Assembly (NCBI GenBank): GCA_963281255.1
Contig: OY725490.1
Location: forward strand, 6,076,001 to 6,140,000
DNA length: 64,000 nt
Direction of reading: 5' to 3'
From: Aphrocallistes beatrix
Taxonomy: Eukaryota > Porifera > Hexactinellida > Sceptrulophora > Aphrocallistidae
A program made the position numbers and the translations under genes. The notes below the pieces were generated by a model that saw only the letters and a program-made list of their open reading frames with translations, was not told the origin of the DNA and did no database searches. This document shows, piece after piece, positions 53,990 through 64,000 of this stretch; the first letter of the stretch is position 1; every line of letters begins with the position of its first letter.

Positions 53990-55344
53990 TATTAAAAAGC
54001 CAACCTACTAAATCGACAAAAAAAGCACCCACGAAAACCCGTCGCAACTCCCGTTCCGTTACCTCAGTATTCCAATCTCTTTATAACACTAAACCCATAA
54101 CCCGCACTGCTTCCCGCATAGCTACCACCCTCCCATCTCCACAACTCTCCCCTACGCAATCCACCTCATCCCACTCCCACTCACCATCAACCTCTCCTTC
54201 TTCCTCTCATACCTCCTCCCACGCTCCCTACACAGATAGCTCCTCACCTTCCAAATCCCCTACACACAAAACTACCACACCACCTCCTACCGAACCCACT
54301 ATACCACCAACAATAAACCGCCCATACCCAGTCCCATCTTCACATTCGGCTTATCAAAACCACCTCCTACCACACCACCAATCACCCCACGATCCGGAAC
54401 CTTTCCCCTCCCAGCCTATCATTTACAACCTCCCAATGGAGTACCAAACCTTACCTATCCCCCTCCCATTCCAACAAGCTCCCCTCAACCAAGAGGTCCC
54501 TCCCCCATCCCACCAATCTCCACGCCCTGATACAACCACCAAACCTCTCAATCCTCCCCGCGAATTCCACTCAACACACTCATCTAGACCCTCAGTAAAC
54601 CCTCTACCAAATCCGGGCCACGCTTCCGGGGAAGTACCACAACCCCAGCCGCTATCCAACAACCTCCTTATCCCCGACACATCGGCTCTATCTACCATCC
54701 TGCGTAATAGCGAATACCAGTTCGTGTATAACCCCCTCTCCTACACACTTCCTACAGGCCAAGCCCTCGTAATAGCTCAGTCAATGGATGCCATCTTAAG
54801 GTCTGTCCCCCGCAGCCTAATATCCTTCCTAGTCAACTTGCTAATAGCGTACGTATACGAAATCTCAAACCTCGACATCCCAAACGAAGTCAGATACACA
54901 GCCCATACTACCCAACATACGCCATATACCAAACAAGCTAAAGCCTACGGCCTTCACAATCTCCTCATTCGCATCTCTAACCCACCTACCGACACCCCCT
55001 TCACTTCTGATCCTCTCCCTATCATAAATCTCCCCCAGTTCGCAACCTCCCAATACCTCACCATCCAGGGAATCCTAAACCTCACAGACCAGGAAATGGC
55101 TACTAGATTCCTCTCCACCCTACTCCAAACATATATAAGACACACACCACTTCTAACCCACACACAACCCACTCCTGGTCCAATAACCCAAACCTATGCA
55201 GCCACCCCAGCGCAACCCAGCGAGCCTTCTGACTTGAGGATTGGACACCCTCTTGCTCCATCCGCTCTCAAGCTGTCCTCTCCGGAAGTACAGCTGTCTA
55301 CATCTGAAGAGTCACCTGTCAATGGACAGACAATCAATTACTAG
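53990..55344 (+). CDS. Pro/Ser/Thr-rich ORF of the C-rich block, unknown function
   Basis: Open plus-strand frame of strong C-rich codon bias. From the ATG at 54436 it gives 302 aa, but the same composition extends upstream to about 54000 (KTRRNSRSVTSVFQSLYN). The N-terminal half is very rich in Pro, Ser and Thr. Residues about 85-230 are more globular (LLIPDTSALSTILRNSEYQF, FLVNLLIAYVYEISN). The last 40 residues lie in a segment shared with 62778-62940. It may be the N-terminal ORF of a second, tandem Penelope-like copy. No family recognised. Confidence 0.4.
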
Positions 55345-55539
55345 ACGCGAGATCTGAATATTGAATAGAGATTAGCTACCTTTCGGATTGAGTCGGTATC
55401 CGTATTAGTCATGACAAAAAAAAAGATATCCATTATCTTATTCTTTTGAGGGAATTCTATTACGTATTTAGTAGCATCGTTTAATGCAACAATACCATAT
55501 TACCACCTAGTATGCACAGTATTTGACAATAATAGAATG

Positions 55540-55700
55540 AATGCGTCTTTAATTGGGCAAAATATGCACAGAAAAGACAATATTCTGAAAGGATAATTGA
55601 CTCATATTCGAGCAAAAGAAGGAATCCACATTTCAAGCTTTATAAATGTTAGTATATTTTAGAAACTAAAAACTTTCAAAACATTCGGAGTACTAAATCT
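55540..55700 (-). pseudogene. type B NHL gene, 3' fragment
   Basis: Matches the end of B genes (TTGGGCAAAATATGCACAG, GAAAGGATAATTGA, AAAACATTCGGAG) with deletions and then unrelated sequence. The same fragment occurs at 63475-63640. Confidence 0.75.
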
Positions 55701-55797
55701 CGGATTCCTCTACATACAAATAAAAAAACAGAATCTGAGGATCACAGGAAAGTAAATTCAAGCTATGATCGGGTTCAGGAGGGAAGGATCGGATCCC

Positions 55798-55917
55798 ATG
55801 GGTAGGAGCAGTAGCCAGGTCCTAGCGGCTGTGCTGGCACGCCTCTGTTCAAGAGTCTGCACCGATGCTTGTGCAGTCTGTCGTACACCTCACTGTTGGA
55901 TGTGTTCACAGTGCTAG
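55798..55917 (+). CDS. possible small Cys-rich peptide, copy 1
   Basis: 39-codon ORF from an ATG. A hydrophobic start (VLAAVLARLC) is followed by seven more cysteines (CTDACAVC, CWMCSQC). The identical ORF occurs at 63738-63857. Too short to be sure it is translated; it may be part of a larger exon. Confidence 0.25.
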   Translation: MGRSSSQVLAAVLARLCSRVCTDACAVCRTPHCWMCSQC

Positions 55918-56035
55918 CGCCGCTCCACAGCCGTTCTCCTGCCGCAGAGGCTCATGCTAGTAGTGCTACATACATGCAGTGTGTAGTGCTCAACGTTAAA
56001 GCGGGGGAGAGCCTGTAAATAGTATTTTAAGTCAA

Positions 56036-56466
56036 ATGGTGGTAAGACATGAAAATATCTATAAATGTTGTCACAAAAGGTTTTGTGATCGCCGCTTCTT
56101 CATAATGTTGCGAAAGAATAAGATAACTCAAGAAAATAGAGGCAATTTACAATAATTAAAAACAATGAACAATGAACATTTGGGTTTGATAAGGTTTTAC
56201 GTCCTAATTTAGAAATGTAGTACTGACTTGCATGAATAAGTTATAAATAAATAAATATTCTAATTGCAAATATATAGTCATCAGCACTTAGAAATAGAAA
56301 GTATTGTAATACTACATCAAAAACAAAATAAATTAAAACCGGGACCTAGATAAAATATGGTGTTCTAACAAGAGAACAGACAATGCAATTTTCAAATCGA
56401 TCTTTACTCTTAATCAATTGTTAATATCTGTAAAGAAATCAATCAATATAATAATAAAGCATACTG
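56036..56466. other. 3' flank of A5, no gene seen
   Basis: AT-rich. Parts match the downstream flank of A4 (for example 56300-56420 and 42315-42420, AGAACAGAC and CAAAAACAAAATAAATTAAA). No coding sequence. Confidence 0.45.
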
Positions 56467-57700
56467 TCAAAAGATAACAATTACTTTAGAACCGTTCTGG
56501 AAGGATAACACGATGCTTCCGTCTCTAACAATATCAATACCATGCACCATATGGACTTGTCAGACCAAATTCAGTAAAAGAGACTGAGTGAATGAGATCT
56601 CCTTCTGGAGATAAGATGAAGAGAGAATTGTTACGATAATCTGTGATGAGAAAGTTCAATTGAGAATCAAAGTTGAAATGACAAATATCATCAGAGAGGA
56701 GTGGAAGCTTTGGAATAGTCTTCAGGAGTTGATCTGTTTTAGAGAATAGTTTAATAACACCAGTCCTCTCTACAATGTAGATTGTATTATTTCTTACTCG
56801 CAAACAATAAGAATGATTTGCGTTATTAGCCATAATTATTTCGAATTCAAGATTCAAATCAAACACAGAAATACGTTTATTCCGATACTCAACAACAAAT
56901 AATTCTTCTTTATCGATATCGAGACCATATGGACCATCCAACTGACCAGATTTAGATCCTTTAGAGGTGTTCGAGTTTTTCAAAAGATTAAAAGTATTCA
57001 AACACCATTTAGATATGAAACATCCATAATCTTAAATGTAAATAGAATTATCAAAAATAACAATCTCCCATGGTCTCTGTAGAATATCTCCACCAAACTC
57101 AGACAAATAATCTCCTTCCAAACTCCAAACTTGAATACGAGAGTTAAATCCATCAGCTATGAATATTCTCTGATTATCATTATCAATAACAACACCTTTA
57201 GGATTAGTGAACTCTCCTTTTCCACTCCCAACTGTACCAAACACTTTCACAGGTTTAGAGAGTTGAGTGTAATTCCTGACTAACACATTGTCAGTCTCTT
57301 TGCTCAAAGAACCGAATTTGGATATTATTGAATCCAAATAATTTCTGTCACAAACAAATCGAACTTGTGGATAATGAAGTTTCTGTTCTTTCTCACTAAT
57401 CTCGTTACTTAGATCAGAAATTCCTTTTTCCATTGAGGTTCTAGCTTTATTTAGTTTCAATATGGATAGCAATTCTTCCATCTCAGTTTGTTCCCTCGTA
57501 ATCTCTTCTAAAGATTGGATACAGCTAGTTCGTGTTCTGTTGAACTCTTCTTCCCATTGGTTCAGCTGTGTCAGGAGAACTTCTCTCCTCTCATTCACCT
57601 TCTCTATCAGAGAATGGAATAGCTCTTCTATTTCCCTCCTCACTCTCTGGAACACATTCCCTCTATCGGGATCAGGAAGTTCTACCAAACGCGTAGCCAT
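56467..57700 (-). pseudogene. coiled coil-NHL repeat gene, broken copy A5
   Basis: Starts normally (MATRLVELPDPDRGN) with a full coiled coil and the first blades. A single-base change makes a TAA after NSIYI (about 57030), where A3 has TCA. A 7-bp insertion near 56543 then shifts the frame in the last blade. The remainder is well preserved, so inactivation is recent. The intact B3 lies upstream. Confidence 0.85.
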
Positions 57701-58373
57701 CTGGAATTTAGACTAAATTTCTCGATTAGAAATTGACTAAAATGGAAGCTAAATTGTTACAGTATTAATTGGTAAGATTTGTATCAGTCATAACAGATTT
57801 AGTTAAAACAGAAAATGTAGACCGAATTACAGAGTGCAAGAGCAGAACACTCATCACTCAATGCGAATATGAATGTGTTCTATTTTATACACTAAATAAA
57901 TAGGCTCCTCTCCAAGATTTGTAAAATAATCCAATCCTGGGGTTAAGCCCTGTCAGTAAAAATTAGACCAGGGAACCATTTTTTTCCCGGGCAAAAGTGG
58001 TCCAATAACAGGTTTATTATCATATATTCACTAAATAAAACATGTGATGTTACTTACTCTAAGAGGTCTCTATGATACACACATAGTGCTTCACACCATG
58101 CTTATGTAAGTCATAGTCACGCCTCGGTCATAAGAACCCTCCTACCGCAAATTTCTGTATCAGTCCAGTGCCAGATTCGGATAATGGGAGCATACAATAT
58201 TTTATTATATTACCATTGTTCTAAGTAATATTAAAAATTAACTTAATTAACCTATAAAATAGGTCTCCTGGGCCAATTTTGGCATGACAGGATTATAAAT
58301 TTTGCGACCATGGTACCCAGTGAGTCCAATATAATACACACAGCATTTTACAAGAATAAGAATGGTCGTATCT
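57701..58373. other. A5-B3 spacer
   Basis: Homologous to 1283-1922 and 43838-44602 and lacks the MITE of the A4-B2 spacer. It serves as the empty-site reference. Confidence 0.6.
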
Positions 58374-59477
58374 TTAATTGGGCAAAATATGCACAGAAAA
58401 GATAGAATCTTCTGAAAGGATAATTAAATCAGAATCTCTTGTCATTGCTATCCGATTCAATCGAGCAAAAGAAGGAATACACATTTCAAGCTTTATAAAT
58501 GTTAATTTATTTTCGAAACTAAACACTTTCAAAACATTCGGAGAACTATCAGCGAATACGATTCCTCCTTCTCTATCTGGACAAAATGAAGATGGATTCA
58601 GAAGATACTCTTCAAGATTGGACGCATTAAACGTATTTTTGGAAAGAGATATAGAAGTGGTGTTAGGAGGGGATTGAGAGAGAAGAATCAGCTGATTCGA
58701 CTGGATTAAAAGATCTACAGGTTCTGCACACACACTATTCAAATCAATTTCGCGATATTTTACCAAATCGGGACTCCACATGATGACACGGTGTCCGAAT
58801 TCATCGATGAAAAAGACATTCCCATCATGGTCGCATTCTAACCCGCGAGGATTCCACATCTCACAGCCGTAAGATGAACATAACTTCAATTTTCTAGTAT
58901 TCAAATCAGAGAATTGCATCAAGAAACTTGAAATCAAATTATCGTATGTAACGTACATCAGATCTTCTGTGATAGCTACCCCGATCGGATTGATAATGCT
59001 GGAGTGAGATACACTCGTGACGTAATATCCATCTAGTGTGTACATGACGAGACGATCAAACTCGCTATTGCAGAACACAATCAGGTGTTTAGATGGATGG
59101 AGACTGAAGTGGTAGGATCCATTGACAGAGTTCACCGAGTTACCCTGCTCCCCGAATATGAACTGCGGTCTCCCTACCCTAACTCCTACCTCATCAGATT
59201 CAATTTTATTCTTCTTGCTGTTGTTACAATCCTCAACACACTGTTCATTATCTGCTAGGGAGAGACCTGTGGTGGAATCTGATATGTTTTCTCTCTTAGA
59301 GGTGTTATTGAGCATCGCAATGTTATAAGCTAATGCGTGTAGTAAGTTAAGGAGACTGAATGCAATTTTGGCGGTTTTATTTTTCTCTCCCCTAATTTTT
59401 ATTATCATTCCAATGAGCAGGAAATTAAATTCTAAACATTTTAAAAAAGATTTTTTCAAATAAGACCATCCGTTCAT
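58374..59477 (-). CDS. type B NHL-repeat protein, copy B3
   Basis: 367-aa ORF from an ATG (MNGWSYLKKSFLK). A hydrophobic stretch near residues 15-25 (LEFNFLLIGMIIKI) may be a short signal or anchor, followed by a linker and propeller blades over about residues 110-367. It is nearly identical to B2 over the shared part. B2 lacks the first 50 or so residues. Divergent NHL/beta-propeller protein of unknown function, upstream of the A5 pseudogene. Confidence 0.78.
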   Translation of the reverse strand: MNGWSYLKKSFLKCLEFNFLLIGMIIKIRGEKNKTAKIAFSLLNLLHALAYNIAMLNNTSKRENISDSTTGLSLADNEQCVEDCNNSKKNKIESDEVGVRVGRPQFIFGEQGNSVNSVNGSYHFSLHPSKHLIVFCNSEFDRLVMYTLDGYYVTSVSHSSIINPIGVAITEDLMYVTYDNLISSFLMQFSDLNTRKLKLCSSYGCEMWNPRGLECDHDGNVFFIDEFGHRVIMWSPDLVKYREIDLNSVCAEPVDLLIQSNQLILLSQSPPNTTSISLSKNTFNASNLEEYLLNPSSFCPDREGGIVFADSSPNVLKVFSFENKLTFIKLEMCIPSFARLNRIAMTRDSDLIILSEDSIFSVHILPN

Positions 59478-59499
59478 GAGTTATGAACCTTGATGATCA

Positions 59500-60046
59500 A
59501 ATTTCGGACAAAAGTCCCCCCTTTCCGCCGCCCTCCTGTATCTAAACATTTTTGTAGTTAGACTCTCATCATTGCATTAAAATATACTTTAACCTTACTA
59601 TTAAAACTCGATTAATGTGTGTGTATATATATATATAATACTAATACTAAACCTGGGGCAGGAGCGACCTGGCTCCCAGATCATAAACTTGGTGGCTAGG
59701 GTACCTAGTGACTAAAGTGACCCGCATTGGGTTCACTCAAACTTGGGACCTATGAAATGTGATGAATAAACCAATAAATTAGCCAGTATAATGCTATAAT
59801 AATGCACACAAGTTAGTACAGTGGGTTAAAAACCCTTTGCTATGCTTCCCACAGGATAAGATAACTTAACTCCAAAATGAAGTGAAACGAATACTAGAAG
59901 ATATTTGTATAATATCAAAAGAGATTAAGTTGGAGCAATAATACATAAGGAATAGAAGTATATAGAGGATAGAGTTGATATGAAAATAATTAAGCATCTG
60001 AAGAAGAAGGGATAAAGTTTGTTGATGTTGGGAATCTATAGCAAAA
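59500..60046. other. spacer between B3 and gene C
   Basis: It contains a lone AT-rich HINE end (about 59593-59640, CCTTACTATTAAAACTCG followed by TGTG and TA repeats). The rest holds no gene. Confidence 0.5.
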
Positions 60047-61282
60047 CTAAAATAGAAAGAGACAATTCCGAATACCGAAAAACACTACAATGATCAAGTT
60101 CTCTGAATTCAGAGCTATTCCTGAAGGAGAGAAGATATTTAGTTGTCGTGTTAATTCGTTGCCGAAATGATGAATCAATTCTCCTCTGAATGAGTAGACA
60201 GCTATACAGTGAGTTGAAAAGTCTGTAATAAGCAGATTGTTATCATCATCATCCAGGCAGAAAAAAGATGGTTTTCTTAGAGTAAAGCCTTCTCCGCAAC
60301 GTATCATCGTTCTAACAAACTGATGCGAGTAATTGAATAAACAAATACAAAAGCTGTCACCTTTCAATACTACAATTTCATTCGGAGTCAGTTTGATATC
60401 TCTGGGATTGAAAACATTACGAATAAATGACCTGAAAGTGAGATTTAAGTTCAAGCATTGAATGCGATTGTTCATAGTATCACATATGTAGACCAGATCA
60501 TTTACATTCGAAACTACGACTCCTTCCGGCGAATCAAACTCCAGTTCTTGACTTCCTTTATTTCCAACTGACTGTAATAAGGCCCCATCAATCGAGTAAA
60601 CATTCAGACAGTAGTAGTCCATTTGTGCAACAAATACCTGGTTTTCATAGATACAGATCCCACTAGGTCCATGCATCTTCTCACTAAACTGAAATAGAAA
60701 TGCTAAGGAGTCATTAAAGACTTGCACACGATCGTTTCCAGAGTCACAAATGTAGATATTCTTTGAGAGAGAATCAATAGTGAGTGAAGAAGGACAAAAG
60801 AATACTCCAGCTTCAGTTGATCGGATTGGTCTGTGTTCAAAAGCTGTCTTAACAGGTTCTCCTTTCGTTTTGTAGTCTAACTGTCCGATGATCCTGATCC
60901 TTCCTATCTCCCTCAGTCTCCCTTGCAGTTCTCCATCCCACTCCAGCTCTACACGCCTCATTCTAGTCTCAGTTGTCTCCAGACTCACTTCGAGCTCTCT
61001 AATGCGGTTTTCCAAAACGGCTACACTATTTACAACAGTTTCTCGGTAGTTGCGTTGTATATCGAATGTGAGTGTTTCTGCCATTCGATTCAGTTCCTGG
61101 ATCTGTTCCCTAAGTTCCTGCCCGGACCTGTAGCTAGCCACCAGGTCATCCAGTTCTGCTAACAGACCAAACTCTCTCTCATGCAATATTTGGTGGGATT
61201 TCAAGAACTTATCAATTATCTCTTCTCGAACCTTTTCCGCATGAGAAAGGAAAGACTCTTCAAGTAGATTGGAATGAGCCAT
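60047..61282 (-). CDS. coiled coil-NHL repeat protein, divergent type C
   Basis: Intact 411-aa ORF from an ATG. Residues about 5-130 form a long heptad-rich coiled coil (LENRIRELEVSLETTETRMR). Residues about 160-411 are NHL blades with clearer consensus than in A: LSKNIYICDSGNDRVQVF, VSNVNDLVYICDTMNNRIQC and NLLITDFSTHCIAVY. It has the same architecture and length as A but low identity, so it is an ancient paralogue. No RING or B-box. Role unknown; an adaptor-like function is inferred from the coiled coil plus propeller. Confidence 0.87.
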   Translation of the reverse strand: MAHSNLLEESFLSHAEKVREEIIDKFLKSHQILHEREFGLLAELDDLVASYRSGQELREQIQELNRMAETLTFDIQRNYRETVVNSVAVLENRIRELEVSLETTETRMRRVELEWDGELQGRLREIGRIRIIGQLDYKTKGEPVKTAFEHRPIRSTEAGVFFCPSSLTIDSLSKNIYICDSGNDRVQVFNDSLAFLFQFSEKMHGPSGICIYENQVFVAQMDYYCLNVYSIDGALLQSVGNKGSQELEFDSPEGVVVSNVNDLVYICDTMNNRIQCLNLNLTFRSFIRNVFNPRDIKLTPNEIVVLKGDSFCICLFNYSHQFVRTMIRCGEGFTLRKPSFFCLDDDDNNLLITDFSTHCIAVYSFRGELIHHFGNELTRQLNIFSPSGIALNSENLIIVVFFGIRNCLFLF

Positions 61283-61943
61283 CGATACTCTCTAATATAT
61301 AAAAAAACACACGCATATACAATCTAATGTGTTGCTACATTCGATTTCGTACAACGGAACCTAAAAATTTTTCCTTGCCATCGGCATTATTACTATATCC
61401 AAATCCAGTGGCCTAGCCAGAGGAGATACCTATCATATTTTAATATACTACATTTTGTAACAAATTCTGCAACTATTTGTTATTGGCTGCATCAGTACTA
61501 AGAATCTGAGAATCTGGGCATACTATGAAGCAGATGTTGTCACTTGTCAGCTTCCAGGGGCAAAGCTCCAGGATCCTAATGGGAACTTAAAGCGCCTACT
61601 CGGAGCTGGATATTGTGCTCTCCCTCCCATCAAGAGTTTATTTACTTTACTTTTAGTCCAGCAGATAAGCTCGAAAACGACAGTATGTGCATATAGTGAT
61701 AAAAATAAACCCTAACTTGAAATGAGAAATTTTCTCCAGGTGTAAATAAGAAAACAAAATTATAGCATAAAACGCATGAAGTATCATTTGTACATCCTCA
61801 ATCAGTAATCAAATATTATTGAATAGAGATCCTTTAGAGAAGATACAGTTACTGCAGTCAGCATGTTTATGACCGTCCTTTAATTAATGCACACATTTTC
61901 ATCCGAAAAGCGAAAATACTCGGGTATGCAAAAAAAACCTAGA
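61283..61943. other. no gene seen
   Basis: Upstream flank of gene C. No repeat or ORF of note. Confidence 0.4.
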
Positions 61944-62363
61944 CTCACATTGATTAATTATAAGGTAGATAACATCCCTAAATATGTCTGTCTTACTGTT
62001 ATAGTCGATATCACTCTGCCCACTTTTGGCAGGATAGGAATAGCTCCCACACATAGAAGCTAATACAAATATTTTCGGTTACTAGGGTTCTCCGCTTAAT
62101 CAGGTCAAAATATTCTCTGACCGATATGATCCTGAGTTATAGTCAAAAAACTTTTTAATTGTTAAAAAGGTGACAATGAGTCATAATTCTATGATGAGTT
62201 GACATTTTCGCCTGAGGTCAGAACTTAGTGGAGAGAAAAGGCTCCCACATGCCAAAAATCAGCTTTCTGTGCTTGGCAGTTTCTTCAATCAATTCGCTAA
62301 GATATATATACAAGTATATGCATAAATACATACACATTAATCGAGTTTTAATAGTAAGGATAT
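61944..62363 (+). mobile_element. HINE-like element, eroded
   Basis: Lacks the GC-rich end. It starts at ACATTGATTAATTATAAGG, has a damaged core and ends with ATTAATCGAGTTTTAATAG. Confidence 0.65.
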
Positions 62364-62563
62364 CTTTGTAACGAATTGATTGAAGAAACTAAGTTTTTTG
62401 GCCATGGCTAAGTTCTGATCTCAGACGAAAATGTCAATTAATCATAGAATTATGACGTCATTGTCACCTTATAATTAATCAATGTGAGCCAGAAAGTGTC
62501 CAAAGGATGACTCTGGCGGACACTTTGTGTCCGCCAGATGCAAGCAAACGAAGCACGTTTATA
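62364..62563 (-). mobile_element. HINE-like fragment, head to head with the previous copy
   Basis: GTAACGAATTGATTGAAG, a short core, then CTTTGTGTCCGCCAGATGC and AAACGAAGCACGTTTAT. Most of the core is deleted. Confidence 0.65.
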
Positions 62564-63072
62564 TCTATTATCACCAGCGGAATAACACTGGAACCCATAC
62601 AGATTGCACCACCGCAGGGGCTGCTCTCTGGTGCGATGAGGAGGGGCGATTCCCTCTGTGAGCGGACTGCTGCTGTCCGTATGTCTGCATTCACACATTT
62701 CGTAATTCCCGAAATAGAGACAGTATGGTTCTAGCTAGAATTGACTGACTTTGAGAACCGTGCTTCTCGTTAGGAAGAGCCTTCTGACTTGAGGACGAGG
62801 CACCCTCTTGCACCATCTGCTCTCAAGCTGTCCTCTCCGGAAGTACAGCTGTCTACATCTGAAGTGTCACCTGTCAATGGACAGAGGACAGACAATCAAT
62901 TACTAGACGCGAGATATCTGAATATTGAATAGAGATTAGCTAACTTTCGGAAGCACATTCTTCTTCACTCGATTCTTGACTGCGTGGGTGTCCTGGGGTG
63001 TGCTTCCAGAGCTGGAGGAAGGAGCACCCATCTCTCTGTGAGATCTGAGACTGGAGGAGTCTTGTAACTTCA

Positions 63073-63288
63073 ATGGTCCTTCATGCACACTACGATCACA
63101 TAAACATACTTGAGTGTACGACCGTGTCTTACAGTTCAATCCGACCTCTTGCTGTGCTGCTGAGCCTCCTTGCTCTCCTGGTAGAGGCGCATCCCGTAGA
63201 AGTACCAGTACCTGTTCCCTCTCCGGTCAGTGCACGGGGATCACACGATGAATCTAACGAACCCACTCTCCAATTGGCACTCAAGTAG
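63073..63288 (+). CDS. possible small secreted protein
   Basis: 71-aa frame with a good signal-peptide-like core (PLAVLLSLLALLVEA) followed by HPVEVPVPVPSPVSARG and an acidic tail. It lies in the part of the segment absent from the copy at 55226. No family recognised; it could be a first exon or chance. Confidence 0.3.
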   Translation: MVLHAHYDHINILECTTVSYSSIRPLAVLLSLLALLVEAHPVEVPVPVPSPVSARGSHDESNEPTLQLALK

Positions 63289-63474
63289 ATACCACCTTCG
63301 CCAATGTGTCGGATGAAAGTCGTTTAGCGAGGTTGCTCAAAATTATCAAACCTAAAACGTGTTTTATCCACAAAAAAAATATTCTTCTTTTGAGGGAATT
63401 CTAAGATTTAGCACATCGTTTAATGCAATAAAACTATATTACCACCTAGTTACACAGTATTTGACAAGAATAAG

Positions 63475-63640
63475 AATGAATGAATCTTTAATTGGACAAA
63501 ATATGCACAGAAAAGACAATGTTCTGAAAGGATAATTGAATCCTAGTCGAGCAAAAGAAGGAATCCACATTTCAAGCTTTATAAATGTTCGTTTATTTTG
63601 GAAACTAAAAACTTTCAAAACATTCGGAGCACTAAATCTC
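63475..63640 (-). pseudogene. type B NHL gene, 3' fragment
   Basis: Same truncated B end as 55540-55700, with slightly different indels. Confidence 0.75.
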
Positions 63641-63737
63641 GGATTCCTCTACATACAAATAAAACAACCAGAATCTGAGGATCGCAGGAAAGCAAATTCA
63701 AGCTATGATCGGGTTCAGGAGGAAAGGATCGGATCCC

Positions 63738-63857
63738 ATGGGTAGGAGCAGTAGCCAGGTCCTAGCGGCTGTGCTGGCACGCCTCTGTTCAAGAGTCTGC
63801 ACCGATGCTTGTGCAGTCTGTCGTACACCTCACTGTTGGATGTGTTCACAGTGCTAG
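63738..63857 (+). CDS. possible small Cys-rich peptide, copy 2
   Basis: Same 39-codon ORF as at 55798-55917, without amino-acid changes. The flanking sequence of the two copies has a few differences. Confidence 0.25.
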   Translation: MGRSSSQVLAAVLARLCSRVCTDACAVCRTPHCWMCSQC

Positions 63858-64000
63858 CGCCGCTCCACAGCCGCTCTCCTGCTGCAGAGGCTCATGCTAG
63901 TGCTACATACATGCAGTGTGTAGTGCTCAACATTAAAGCGGGGGAGAGCGTGTAAATAGTATTTTAAGTCAAATGTTGGTTAGACATGAAAATATCCATA

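Larger units (their letters stand above)
55226..56035. repeat. segment duplicated at 62778-64000
   Basis: GAGCCTTCTGACTTGAGG, then TACAGCTGTCTACATCTGAA, then a B-gene 3' end remnant (55540-55700), then a GC-richer block with AGCAGTAGCCAGGTCCTAGC. The copy at 62778 has an extra stretch of about 400 bp near 62945-63350. Confidence 0.75.
62778..64000. repeat. segment duplicated at 55226-56035
   Basis: Second copy of the block, running off the window end. It includes another B-gene 3' fragment. Confidence 0.75.

Noticed and set aside
50..61282. TRIM-type ubiquitin ligase identity for the NHL genes
   Set aside because: No RING or B-box Cys/His pattern occurs in any copy or within a plausible upstream exon in the window.

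Overview
The window looks like a repeat-rich, AT-rich nuclear segment of an invertebrate animal genome. There are no bacterial operon signals. The genes are long single-exon ORFs (NHL-repeat proteins, an MSP/VAP-type protein, a broken NACHT-LRR receptor), and most of the remaining DNA is eukaryotic transposons. Lineage-expanded NHL and NLR genes would fit a sponge or another early-branching metazoan, but this is inference and no species can be named from the sequence.

Layout. The backbone is a family of NHL-repeat genes, all on the minus strand. Type A (coiled coil plus NHL, about 408-410 aa) occurs at 50-1282, 12216-13442, 32956-34182, 42605-43837 and, as a pseudogene, at 56467-57700. Type B (NHL domain without the coiled coil) lies just upstream of A in three of these places: 2368-3726 (broken), 44603-45544 and 58374-59477. 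Type C, a divergent coiled coil-NHL gene, is at 60047-61282. Fragments of A or B remain at 47818-47971, 55540-55700 and 63475-63640. The A-B pair was therefore copied as a block at least three times. Other cellular genes are an NLR-like gene broken by frameshifts (7560-10936, plus strand) and a VAP-like protein with an expanded repeat region (25271-26971, plus strand).

Transposons. The most frequent repeat is a non-autonomous element of about 540-560 bp. It has one GC-rich hairpin end (ACAAGCGCGCTTCGC) and one AT-rich end (AATCGAGTTTTAATAGTAAG). It resembles Helentron-associated (HINE-like) elements and is present in about 18 complete or partial copies, often nested or head to head. Also present are: a nearly intact Ty3/gypsy element with 143-bp LTRs (14573-19261); three copies of a 1.0-1.1 kb foldback element with 7-bp target duplications; a 4.1-kb element with a 9-bp target duplication, subterminal repeats and a degraded OTU-protease ORF (49286-53404), inserted in a probable Penelope-like element; several hAT transposase relics; and many hAT, Tc1/mariner and pogo-type MITEs, several with visible target duplications.

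The most interesting biology is the NHL family. The five A copies keep an almost constant coiled coil and propeller framework but differ at equivalent short loops of each blade, as in a recognition-type repertoire. The best candidate for an undescribed mobile system is the 4.1-kb OTU-bearing element, followed by the 7-bp-duplication foldback family.
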